Shown: positions 25,853 to 33,377 of the stretch, in pieces
Position numbering within the stretch: the first letter of the stretch is position 1
How the letters are laid out: every line of letters starts with the position of its first letter
From: an uncultured Oscillospiraceae bacterium
Lineage (GTDB): Bacteria; Bacillota; Clostridia; Oscillospirales; Oscillospiraceae
NCBI GenBank assembly: GCA_934591895.1
Contig: CAKTPP010000004.1
Location: 139,746 to 203,745, forward strand
Reading direction: 5' to 3'
DNA: 64,000 nt
The notes under the pieces: model-generated
What the model saw: only the letters and a program-made list of their open reading frames with translations
The model's database searches: none
Told to the model about the DNA's origin: nothing
Made by a program: the position numbers and the translations under genes

Positions 25853-26473
25853 ATGGAAGATGTGAGAGGCGCGCTCGCCGCCAATTTAGCCGAGCTGAGA
25901 AAACAGGAGAATCTGACGCAGGCCGAGTTTGCCGCGCGGTTCAATTATTCCGACAAGGCCGTGTCCAAGTGGGAGCGGGGCGATTCGCTGCCCGACGTTG
26001 TCATGCTCAAGACCATTGCCGACCTCTACGGGCTGCGCGTGGACGATCTGCTGACCGAGGACGGCGTTGCCAACGCGTTCGCCGAGGCGGCCGGCCGCGA
26101 AAAAAAGCACGACGCATACCTGATGCAGAAAATGCTCATCGCCGCCATGTGGGTGACGATGGTGTGGGTCGTTGCGGTCGTCGTGTTTTTGTACTCGCAG
26201 TTCAGCATCGGCAAGATGTACTGGATGGCGTTCGTGTGGGCGGTGCCGGTGTCGTTCGCCGTGGCGTTCCTTTTCTCCCGCCACTGGAAGGGCGAGGCGG
26301 CGCTGCAGTGCGTGTTCGCGTCGCTGTTCGTGTGGAGCACGATCACCGCGTTTTATTTCCAGTACCTCGAATACAACATCTGGGCCGCGTTTTTCGTCGG
26401 CGTTCCGGTGCAGATCGCGCTCATTCTCGGCGCCAAGCTCCGCCGCGCCGGTGTGCATTGGCTGCACCGGTAA
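25853..26473 (+). CDS. XRE-family HTH regulator fused to a four-helix membrane domain
   Basis: The product is 206 residues. Residues 5-65 are a Cro/CI-type helix-turn-helix (LRKQENLTQAEFAARF, NYSDKAVSKWERGDSLPD). After a short linker, four hydrophobic segments span about residues 95-200 (MLIAAMWVTMVWVVAVVVFL and others). The DNA-binding domain is therefore tethered to the membrane. The signal and target are unknown. A paralog of the same layout is encoded at 32594. The next gene is the metal exporter, with its own promoter. Confidence 0.88.
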   Translation: MEDVRGALAANLAELRKQENLTQAEFAARFNYSDKAVSKWERGDSLPDVVMLKTIADLYGLRVDDLLTEDGVANAFAEAAGREKKHDAYLMQKMLIAAMWVTMVWVVAVVVFLYSQFSIGKMYWMAFVWAVPVSFAVAFLFSRHWKGEAALQCVFASLFVWSTITAFYFQYLEYNIWAAFFVGVPVQIALILGAKLRRAGVHWLHR

Positions 26474-26490
26474 GCCGGCGAAAATACCGC

Positions 26491-26519
26491 TTGACGGCAG
26501 GCCGCGCCCGTGCTATACT
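26491..26519 (+). promoter_or_regulatory. Promoter of the CDF exporter transcript
   Basis: TTGACG (26491-26496), 17-base spacer, TATACT (26514-26519), leading straight into the structured leader. Confidence 0.8.
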
Positions 26520-26525
26520 CGCGTC

Positions 26526-26622
26526 TAATGACAGGCCGGAAACGGCCGGGCGGCGGCAGCGCCGCAGCAGACAGAGATCACCGCGTCTGTGGGACTTCAT
26601 GCCCCACAGGCGCTTTTTTATT
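26526..26622 (+). ncRNA. Riboswitch-like leader with intrinsic terminator, best match NiCo (czcD) class
   Basis: Directly downstream of the promoter the RNA can form a multi-stem junction: P2 GGCCG/CGGCC with a GAAA loop (26534-26547), P3 GCGGC/GCCGC (26550-26565), and CAGAC (26568-26572) pairing with GTCTG (26585-26589). Two ACAG segments lie in the joining regions. A terminator stem CTGTGGG/CCCACAG (26587-26609) with a T tract overlaps the last arm, so the two folds exclude each other. NiCo riboswitches have this layout and control CDF exporters in Firmicutes. The class call is from memory of the motif and was not scored against a model. Confidence 0.7.
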
Positions 26623-26640
26623 AGAAAGGAGTCTTTTTTC

Positions 26641-27528
26641 ATGCGTGAACCCGCTTCCGCACCCGACGATGCCAAGCGCGTGACCATGCAGGTATCCACC
26701 GTCGGCATCGTCTGCAACGCCGCGCTGACGGTGTTCAAGCTCGTCGCCGGCATTGTGGCGCACTCGTCGGCCATGGTGGCCGACGCCGTGCACTCGGCGT
26801 CCGACATCCTCGGCTCGCTGATCGTGATGATCGGCGCGGTCTTTTCCAACAAGGCGGCCGATGCCAGCCACCCCTACGGCCACGAGAAGCTTGAGTGCAT
26901 CGCCTCGATCCTGCTCGGCAACATTCTCGTGCTCGTCGGCGCGGCCATCGGCTACTCCGGCATCATGAAAATCATCCACGGCGCGGCGCTTGCCGCTCCC
27001 GGTGTGCTCGCGCTCATCGCGGCGGTGGTGTCCATCGCCGTCAAGGAGGCGCTGTACTGGTATACGATCGCGGCCGCCAGGCGCATCCGCTCCGTGTCGC
27101 TCAAGGCCGAGGCGTGGCACCACCGCTCGGACGCACTGTCGTCCATCGGCAGCTTTGCGGGCGTGCTCGGCGCGCGGCTCGGCATGCCGATCCTCGACCC
27201 GATCGCGTCGATCGTCATCTGCCTGTTTATCTTCAAGGTGGCCTACGGCATCTTCCATGAGAGCATCGACCGTCTCGTTGACCGTGCGGCCGACGCCGAA
27301 ACCGTCGACGCCATGCGCCGGACAATGCTGGGCACAGCAGGCGTCGTGCGCGTGGACGACCTCAAGACGCGGCTGTTCGGCAGCCGGACGTATGTTGACG
27401 CCGAGATCGCGGTCGACGGCGCGCTGCCGCTGCGCGACGCGCACGCCATCGCCGAGCGCGTGCACCATGAGCTTGAGCACGATTTTCCGGACGTCAAGCA
27501 CTGCACCGTGCACGTAAACCCGGCGTAA
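26641..27528 (+). CDS. Cation diffusion facilitator (CDF) metal exporter
   Basis: This 295-residue transporter has six membrane helices. It has the metal-site signatures HSSAMVADAVHSASDILGS (helix 2, His/Asp ligands) and WHHRSDALSSIGSF (helix 5, HxxxD), plus a cytoplasmic C-terminal domain (about 215-295) ending in the conserved HHELEHDFPDVKHCTVHVNP. CDF proteins export divalent metal in exchange for protons. The riboswitch-like leader suggests Ni(II) or Co(II). An AAAGGAG site precedes the ATG. Confidence 0.95.
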   Translation: MREPASAPDDAKRVTMQVSTVGIVCNAALTVFKLVAGIVAHSSAMVADAVHSASDILGSLIVMIGAVFSNKAADASHPYGHEKLECIASILLGNILVLVGAAIGYSGIMKIIHGAALAAPGVLALIAAVVSIAVKEALYWYTIAAARRIRSVSLKAEAWHHRSDALSSIGSFAGVLGARLGMPILDPIASIVICLFIFKVAYGIFHESIDRLVDRAADAETVDAMRRTMLGTAGVVRVDDLKTRLFGSRTYVDAEIAVDGALPLRDAHAIAERVHHELEHDFPDVKHCTVHVNPA

Positions 27529-27565
27529 GGCGCGGCAATTTCGCCGAAAATACACGCCCTGCAAA

Positions 27566-27593
27566 AGAGCTGCCCGGGAGGACAGCTCTTTTT
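27566..27593 (+). terminator. Intrinsic terminator after the CDF gene
   Basis: An AGAGCTG/CAGCTCT stem is followed by five T. Confidence 0.85.
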
Positions 27594-27687
27594 GCGCGGC
27601 GGCATGGCACGCAGGGCGGAGAAAACCGCAAAATGCGCGCAAAACGCGTGCTAAGGCTCCGCTAAGGTTCACAATTGCGCCCGTATT

Positions 27688-27713
27688 TGTCGAGCAGGTG
27701 ACCGGATTCGACA
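27688..27713 (+). promoter_or_regulatory. Candidate pair of 0A boxes
   Basis: TGTCGAG (27688-27694) and an exact TTCGACA (27707-27713) face each other, 12 bases apart, about 265 bases upstream of the response regulator. Spo0A may act here, but the distance is large. Confidence 0.35.
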
Positions 27714-27822
27714 AAATCCGACGCCGTCTCCGGAAAACGGTTTACATAACATAAAACGAGCAATCAATGCGCGGGGGAAAAACATCCCGCTCCGCAAGCG
27801 CCCGCGTCGCCTGCCGGAGGCG

Positions 27823-27895
27823 GACGGCGCGGGCGGTGCAGTCAGGCCGCATATCCCTTTGTCAAAAAGTATTTACTTTTTTGACAGTCTTTTTC
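27823..27895 (+). repeat. Dispersed hairpin repeat, copy 7 (right half only)
   Basis: It contains the outer right arm of hairpin c (GTGCAGTCAGGCCGC) and hairpin d (GTCAAAAAGTATT with ACTTTTTTGAC). The left half of the element is absent. The 27600-27820 stretch before it holds no gene. Confidence 0.75.
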
Positions 27896-27976
27896 ACTTA
27901 ATTTTTCTTAAAGCTGCCATTTGCCCCTGTGCGCACACGGGGCGGATGTGTTAGGATAAAGCCCAGAGGTGATACG

Positions 27977-28678
27977 ATGGAAGCTCCCCAGATCCCCGCC
28001 CGCATCCTCGTCGTGGATGACGAGCCGGACATCCGCAACATTCTGCACATTCTGCTCTCGTCGCGCGGCTATGAGGTCGATGAGGCCGAAAACGGCCTGC
28101 GCGCCGTCGCGTGCGTGCGCGCACAGCCGGACTATGACCTCATTATTATGGACATCATGATGCCCGGCATGGACGGCGTCGCCGCCTGCACGGAGATCCG
28201 GCGCTACAGCGTCGCGCCGATCCTGTTTCTGACGGCGAAGGCGCAGCCCGGCGACATGAGCGATGCCTACGGCAGCGGCGGCGACGATTATCTTGTCAAG
28301 CCCTTTTCCAACCACGAGCTCTTCCTGCGCGTGGATTCGCTCATCCGGCGCTACCGCGTCTATCACGGCAAGGGCGACGCGCCGACGGTCATCGACGCGC
28401 TCGAGATCAACCGCGACAAGGGCACCGTCTGCAAAAACGGCCGCGCCGTCGAGATGACCAAGACGGAGTTTGAGCTGCTGCAGTACCTGATCGCCAACCG
28501 CGGCACATCCGTGTCCGCGCGCAAGCTCTATGAGGATGTCTGGCACGAGAAGTTCCTGCCGAGCTCGGCCAACACCGTCATGGTGCACATCCTCAAGCTG
28601 CGCAAAAAGCTTGAGGACGATCCGTCCAACCCGACGCTGATCCGCACCGTCTGGGGAAAGGGGTATCAGATTGATTAA
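27977..28678 (+). CDS. OmpR/PhoB-family response regulator
   Basis: The product is 233 residues. The receiver (1-120) has acidic residues in VVDDEPD, phospho-acceptor Asp59 in LIIMDIMMPG, and Lys108 in DYLVKPF. The winged-helix domain (about 135-233) ends in the typical NTVMVHILKLRKKLEDDP and RTVWGKGYQID. It resembles VanR-like regulators. The ATG has GAGGTGAT upstream. A near-perfect 19-base palindrome (CCCCTGTGCGCACACGGGG, 27925-27943) just upstream could be an operator. Its stop overlaps the kinase start, so the pair is coupled. Confidence 0.95.
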   Translation: MEAPQIPARILVVDDEPDIRNILHILLSSRGYEVDEAENGLRAVACVRAQPDYDLIIMDIMMPGMDGVAACTEIRRYSVAPILFLTAKAQPGDMSDAYGSGGDDYLVKPFSNHELFLRVDSLIRRYRVYHGKGDAPTVIDALEINRDKGTVCKNGRAVEMTKTEFELLQYLIANRGTSVSARKLYEDVWHEKFLPSSANTVMVHILKLRKKLEDDPSNPTLIRTVWGKGYQID

Positions 28679-30005
28679 CAAGTGGCGCGCCTCGATCAGT
28701 GCGCGCATGATCCTCGTGCTCATTCTGGCGCTGGCTCTGGGCGTCGGGTGTTATTTCGGCTGCTACCGGCTCGGCGTGTGGACGATCAACCACTGGTACA
28801 TGTCGGCCGATGCGATCGAGGTGCGCAACCAGCGGCATGAGCGCAGCCTGCAGCGGTACGTGGAGAGCAACAGTGTCTCCTCGCGCGACACGGTGGCCAT
28901 CGGGCAGTGGCTGCGCAGCGAGAAAAACGCCAGCGTCATCGTCTATCAGGCGGAGGGCGATCCGTATGAGGCCGGTACCTGGGGCACGAGCCAGCTGCTC
29001 GACGATACGACGCAAAACGACCTCGCAGCGCTCGGCTACAGCTTTTATACCATGCAGTTTGCTGACGGGGAGTGCCGCGTCGCCATGTGCGACTACTCCG
29101 AGTCGCGGCTGTTCGGCTACGCGCAGTTCGGCGCGCTCGTGCTGGCGTTCGTGGTCTATTCGTGCATCGCGTTCGGCTTCACGCGGCGGCTCGCGCGGCG
29201 CGTCACGCGCCTGTCGGAGGCTGTGAGCGCGGCCGGTGCGCTCAACCAGACGATCCCGGTCACGGGTACGGACGAGCTTGCGCGCCTTGCGCAGAACGTC
29301 AACACCATGCGCGAGACGATCGTCGAGCGCACGCGCAACGAGCAGACCGCGTGGCAGGCCAACAGCGACCTCATCACCGCCATGTCGCACGACATCCGAA
29401 ACCCGCTCACGTCGCTCATCGGCTATCTTGACCTGCTCGAGATGCAGCAGGCGCAGCTGCCGGAGGAGCTGCGGCGCTATGTGCTCGCAAGCCGCGACAA
29501 GGCCTATCAGCTCAAGGATCTGACGGGGGAGATGTTCCGGTACTTTCTCGTGTTCAGCCGCGGCGAACAGGAGACGCACCCCGAGCCGTATGACGCACAG
29601 ATCCTCTGTGCGCAGCTGCTCGGCGAGTGCGCGGAGGAGCTGCGCAGCCGCGGCTTCGACGTCAATCTTCTGCTGCTCGGCACGCCCTGCACCGTCACGA
29701 CCGACGTGCAGATGCTCAAGCGCGTGACGGACAACCTCCTGTCGAACATAGAAAAATATGCCGACCCCGCCTCGCGCCTGACCATTCTGGCCGAGCGCGA
29801 GGGCGAGCGGCTGCACGTCTGCTTTGCCAACCGCGCCCGGCGCGAGCTTGCGCGCGTCGAGAGCAACCATATCGGCCTGCGCACGTGTGCGGCGATCCTG
29901 AAGCTGCTCGGCGGCGAATTTGCCACGCACAGCGACGGGGCGGATTTTGCGGCGGAGTTCATCCTGCCGGTCACGCCGCCGGATGCGCCGCAGAGCGAGA
30001 CCTGA
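28671..30005 (+). CDS. Sensor histidine kinase with an atypical ATP-binding domain
   Basis: The product is 444 residues and starts with TTG inside the end of the response regulator. There are two membrane helices (about 12-32 and 150-172), an extracytoplasmic loop, a HAMP linker, the phospho-acceptor His240 in TAMSHDIRNPLTSLIGYLDL, and an ATPase domain with the N box DNLLSNIEKYAD. The usual DxGxG (G1), F and GxGL segments are missing or reduced: between LHVCFANRARR and SNHIGLRTCAAIL there is no glycine-rich lid. ATP binding may be weak or unusual. A VanS-like kinase is the closest description. Confidence 0.92.
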   Translation: MINKWRASISARMILVLILALALGVGCYFGCYRLGVWTINHWYMSADAIEVRNQRHERSLQRYVESNSVSSRDTVAIGQWLRSEKNASVIVYQAEGDPYEAGTWGTSQLLDDTTQNDLAALGYSFYTMQFADGECRVAMCDYSESRLFGYAQFGALVLAFVVYSCIAFGFTRRLARRVTRLSEAVSAAGALNQTIPVTGTDELARLAQNVNTMRETIVERTRNEQTAWQANSDLITAMSHDIRNPLTSLIGYLDLLEMQQAQLPEELRRYVLASRDKAYQLKDLTGEMFRYFLVFSRGEQETHPEPYDAQILCAQLLGECAEELRSRGFDVNLLLLGTPCTVTTDVQMLKRVTDNLLSNIEKYADPASRLTILAEREGERLHVCFANRARRELARVESNHIGLRTCAAILKLLGGEFATHSDGADFAAEFILPVTPPDAPQSET

Positions 30006-30026
30006 AACCGAACCTGACCCGGCTGC

Positions 30027-30220
30027 TTGTCAAAGAACCTCGTAGAGTTTGCGCCCGCAGGCGCAAAGAAAGTCCGATCATTTTCTTCGGCGACATGTGC
30101 GGCGAAGAAAATACCGCTCGGCCTGCAAACGTGCGCGCCGTTCACCCAAGGTGAACGGCGCGTGCGCTGCAGTCAGGCCGCAAACTCCTTTGTCAAAAAG
30201 TAATACTTTTTGACAGATTG
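30027..30220 (+). repeat. Dispersed hairpin repeat, copy 2 (full length)
   Basis: It has the same length and order as copy 1, and nearly all positions outside the apex of hairpin c are identical. The apex here is a clean CCGTTCACC/GGTGAACGG hairpin, unrelated in sequence to the apex of copy 1. The ends are GCTTGTCAAAG and CTTTTTGACAG. Unlike copies 1, 3 and 6 it is not bracketed by duplicated hairpins. It lies between the kinase stop and the cardiolipin synthase promoter. Confidence 0.88.
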
Positions 30221-30249
30221 CGCCGCGGCCGGAAAACCGCCGGAATGCC

Positions 30250-30278
30250 TTGAACGTTTTCCGGATTTCCGCTATAAT
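30250..30278 (+). promoter_or_regulatory. Cardiolipin synthase promoter
   Basis: TTGAAC (30250-30255), 17 bases, TATAAT (30273-30278). Confidence 0.75.
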
Positions 30279-30338
30279 AATAAAAATACCCTGACCGGTG
30301 CGCTCGCGCCGGAACGACTGTGCAGAGGAGGTGCGCTT

Positions 30339-31931
30339 GTGCGCAAGGTCTGGTTCGAGGACGACAACGAGATCCGTCTGCTGCGCCGCGGCAAGCGCCG
30401 CCTGCTGGACATCGTGTTCGGCCGCACGATGGTCATTGTCGTGCTGCTGCTGCTGCAGGTCGGCATGATGGTGTTCGGCGCGCACTATCTCGGCCGCTAT
30501 TACCCCGCGCTGTCCGGCGTCGCGCACGCGCTGGCGGTCGTGCTCATCATCCATCTGGTCAACAAGCCCGGCAGCGCGACGACAAAGATCACATGGATCG
30601 TGCTCGTCATGGCGCTGCCCGCGTTCGGCGTGCTGCTGTACCTGTTCGTGCAGCTCGATATCGGCCACCGCTATGCCAACCGCCGCGTGCAGGAGAGCAT
30701 CGTGAGCACCGTGCAGTATGTGCCGCGGCAGACCGGGCTCATGGCGCGTCTGCGCGCCGAGCTGCCCGAGGTGCATAACCTTGCCGAGTACACGCTGCGC
30801 TCCGGCGACTATCCTGTGTATGAAAACACCGCCGTCACCTACTACCCCATGGGGCAGGATAAGATCGGCGCGCTGCTCGACGCGCTGCAGTCGGCCGAGC
30901 GGTTCATTTTTCTGGAATACTTCATCATCGAGGAGGGCGACGTCTGGGGCCGCATCCTCAAGATCCTTGAGGAAAAGGTGCGCGCCGGCGTCGAGGTGCG
31001 CGTGCTCTATGACGGCACGTGCACGTTCTACCGCCTGCCCTACGGCTACCCCAAGCGCATGGAGGCGCTCGGCATCCGCTGCAAGATGTTCGCGCCGCTG
31101 CGCCCGTTTGTCAGCACCTATTATAATAACCGCGACCACCGCAAGATCGCCGTCATCGACGGGCGCGTCGGCTTCACCGGCGGCGTGAACCTTGCCGACG
31201 AGTATGCAAACCTTGTCAGCGTCTACGGCGTCTGGAAGGACACCGCCGTGCGGCTCGAGGGCGAGGCCGTGCGCTCGCTCACGCTCATGTTCCTGCAGAT
31301 GTGGGGCATGGATGAGCGCGAGCCGGACACGGATTCCTACAGCCGGTATCTCAATGTGCCGCTGCCGCTGCTGCCGGAGGCGGGGGGCTATGTCCTGCCG
31401 TATGCCGACAGCCCGCTCGACGAGGAGCGCGTCGGCGAGTGCGTGTATCTCGACATCCTCAGCCACGCCGAGCGCTACGTGCATATCTTCACGCCGTACC
31501 TCATCCTCGACGAGACGATGGTCATGGCGCTCACGTTCGCGGCCAAGCGCGGCGTGGATGTGGAGCTCATTTTGCCGCACGTGCCGGATAAAAAGTTCGC
31601 CTTCGCGCTGGCCAAGGGGCACTACCGCGAGCTGCTCGACGCCGGCGTCAAGATCTACGAGTACACGCCCGGCTTCGTGCACGCGAAGGTGTTCGTCAGC
31701 GACGACTGCAAGGCCGTCGTCGGCACGATCAACCTCGATTACCGCAGCCTGTACCTGCATTTTGAGGATGCGGTGTATCTCTATGACTGTCCGTGCATCG
31801 CGGACATCGTGGCCGACTTTGACGCCACGCGCGCCCAGTCGCAGATCGTCACGCACGGCGACCTCGCGCGCATCCCGCTGCACACGCGCATCACGTCGGC
31901 GCTGCTCAAGCTGGTAGCGCCGCTCATGTAA
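30339..31931 (+). CDS. cls: Cardiolipin synthase, phospholipase D type
   Basis: The product is 530 residues. It starts with GTG at 30339, 7 bases after GAGGAGG; an upstream ATG frame runs through the promoter. Two membrane helices (about 25-80) are followed by two phospholipase D motifs: HRKIAVIDGRVGFTGG (HxK, about residue 266) and HAKVFVSDDCKAVVGTIN (about 445). The enzyme condenses two phosphatidylglycerols into cardiolipin at the membrane. Confidence 0.95.
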   Translation: MRKVWFEDDNEIRLLRRGKRRLLDIVFGRTMVIVVLLLLQVGMMVFGAHYLGRYYPALSGVAHALAVVLIIHLVNKPGSATTKITWIVLVMALPAFGVLLYLFVQLDIGHRYANRRVQESIVSTVQYVPRQTGLMARLRAELPEVHNLAEYTLRSGDYPVYENTAVTYYPMGQDKIGALLDALQSAERFIFLEYFIIEEGDVWGRILKILEEKVRAGVEVRVLYDGTCTFYRLPYGYPKRMEALGIRCKMFAPLRPFVSTYYNNRDHRKIAVIDGRVGFTGGVNLADEYANLVSVYGVWKDTAVRLEGEAVRSLTLMFLQMWGMDEREPDTDSYSRYLNVPLPLLPEAGGYVLPYADSPLDEERVGECVYLDILSHAERYVHIFTPYLILDETMVMALTFAAKRGVDVELILPHVPDKKFAFALAKGHYRELLDAGVKIYEYTPGFVHAKVFVSDDCKAVVGTINLDYRSLYLHFEDAVYLYDCPCIADIVADFDATRAQSQIVTHGDLARIPLHTRITSALLKLVAPLM

Positions 31932-31960
31932 ACGGATCACTTAAGAAAGGGGAACCTGTT

Positions 31961-32512
31961 ATGTCCAAATGTTATCTGCTGTTTGCCGAAGGCCTGGAGG
32001 AGTGCGAGGGCCTGATCACGCTCGACATTCTCCGCCGCGCCGGTCTGGAGACGTATACGGTGTCCATTGAGGATGCGCACACCGTCGTCGGCGCGCACGG
32101 CGTGCCCGTCACGTGCGACCGCACGCTGTCGGAGCTGCTGGCGGCGCCGCCGGAGCTGATCGTGCTCCCGGGCGGCATGCCCGGCACGACAAATCTGGCC
32201 AAAGCTCCGGCTGTGGAGACGCTCGTGCGCCGCACGCTTGAGCACGGCGGCCGCGCCGCCGCCATCTGCGCCGCGCCGAGCGTGCTTGCGCAGTACGGTC
32301 TGCTTGCCGGCCGCCGCGCCACCTGCTACCCCGGCTTTGAGGACAGATGCTCCGGTGCGCAGATGGTCGACGCCGACGTTGTCACCGACGGGCCGATCAC
32401 GACCGGCCGCGCGCTCGGCGCTGCGATCCCGTTCGCGCTCGAGCTCGTGCGCCTGCTCACCGATGAGCAGACCGCCGCACGCACGGCGGAGGAGATCGTC
32501 TACCGGACGTGA
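31961..32512 (+). CDS. DJ-1/PfpI family protein
   Basis: The 183-residue protein has the flavodoxin-like fold of DJ-1. The acidic residue in FAEGLEECEG and the nucleophile-elbow cysteine in RAAAICAAPSVLA are both present, as is LPGGMPGTTNLAK. Members act as glyoxalases, deglycases or redox chaperones; the exact role is not settled for this branch. It starts 29 bases after the cardiolipin synthase gene and may be co-transcribed with it. Confidence 0.93.
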   Translation: MSKCYLLFAEGLEECEGLITLDILRRAGLETYTVSIEDAHTVVGAHGVPVTCDRTLSELLAAPPELIVLPGGMPGTTNLAKAPAVETLVRRTLEHGGRAAAICAAPSVLAQYGLLAGRRATCYPGFEDRCSGAQMVDADVVTDGPITTGRALGAAIPFALELVRLLTDEQTAARTAEEIVYRT

Positions 32513-32533
32513 CGCCCGGGCGGTATGTGACGG

Positions 32534-32562
32534 TTGACAACGCGCGCGCGAATGCGTAAAAT
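32534..32562 (+). promoter_or_regulatory. Promoter of the second membrane HTH regulator
   Basis: A perfect TTGACA (32534-32539), 17 bases, TAAAAT (32557-32562). Confidence 0.8.
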
Positions 32563-32593
32563 GGACAGCACATCATCATCGTGAGGATCCGCT

Positions 32594-33178
32594 ATGGACG
32601 AACTGAAACTCATCTTTGCCAGCAACCTCATCCGCCTGCGCACGGCCGCGGGCATGACGCAGGCGGAGCTTGGCGAACAACTGAATTATTCGGATAAGTC
32701 GATCTCCAAGTGGGAGCGCGGTGAGGCCATTCCCGATGCCGCAGTGCTCAAGCGCATGAGCGAGCTCTTCGGCGTCACGGTCGATTACCTGCTCAACGAG
32801 CACGACGCGTGGCAGCCCGGACCCGAGCCCAGCGCGTGCGACCGCAGCCATCACGCCATCATCCTCGTCGCCCTCATGGGCATCGTGACGCTGGCGGTGC
32901 TGGTGTTCGTGGTGCTGTGGCTGTGGCTGGGCGCGGTGGAGTGGATCGTGTTCGCCTGCTTCGTGCCGGCGGCGGTCATTACCTACCTCGTGCTCAACAG
33001 CGTGTTTTTCGGCGGGCGGGGCAATCTGTATGTGGTGCTCGGCCTCGTGGCGAGCGTTTTTGTCGTGGGCTATCTCGTGCTGCTGCGCTTCGGGATGAAT
33101 TTCTGGCAGCTGTTTTTGATCTTCATCCCGGCGGAGGCCGTCGTTTACTTCAGCTTTCATATCCGCGCAAAGCATTGA
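32594..33178 (+). CDS. XRE-family HTH regulator fused to a four-helix membrane domain (paralog)
   Basis: The product is 194 residues with the same plan as the gene at 25853. It has an N-terminal helix-turn-helix (LRTAAGMTQAELGEQLNYSD, SISKWERGEAIPDA), then four hydrophobic segments (about 90-190). The HTH halves are closely alike, while the membrane parts have diverged, which suggests different signals. This copy has a normal leader with GTGAGG before the ATG. The target is unknown. Confidence 0.88.
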   Translation: MDELKLIFASNLIRLRTAAGMTQAELGEQLNYSDKSISKWERGEAIPDAAVLKRMSELFGVTVDYLLNEHDAWQPGPEPSACDRSHHAIILVALMGIVTLAVLVFVVLWLWLGAVEWIVFACFVPAAVITYLVLNSVFFGGRGNLYVVLGLVASVFVVGYLVLLRFGMNFWQLFLIFIPAEAVVYFSFHIRAKH

Positions 33179-33213
33179 AAATTCAGCGTTCTATGATTTG
33201 TAGAGCGCACCGT

Positions 33214-33254
33214 TCGGGGCGTAGAACAGGGGAGAACCGTGTTCTACGCCCCGA
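33214..33254 (+). terminator. Terminator-like hairpin after the HTH regulator
   Basis: A 15-bp perfect stem (TCGGGGCGTAGAACA and its complement) is followed a few bases on by TTTT. Confidence 0.75.
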
Positions 33255-33377
33255 TTCCGTTTTGTAGCTTGCATAATTCCTGCTTTGCAGGTATGCTATG
33301 CGTGCGTTGATTGCGTTGATAGGAATAAACCAGCCCGCCCGGCGGGCAAATCAAAGGATGTAAAGGAGACCGACAAC

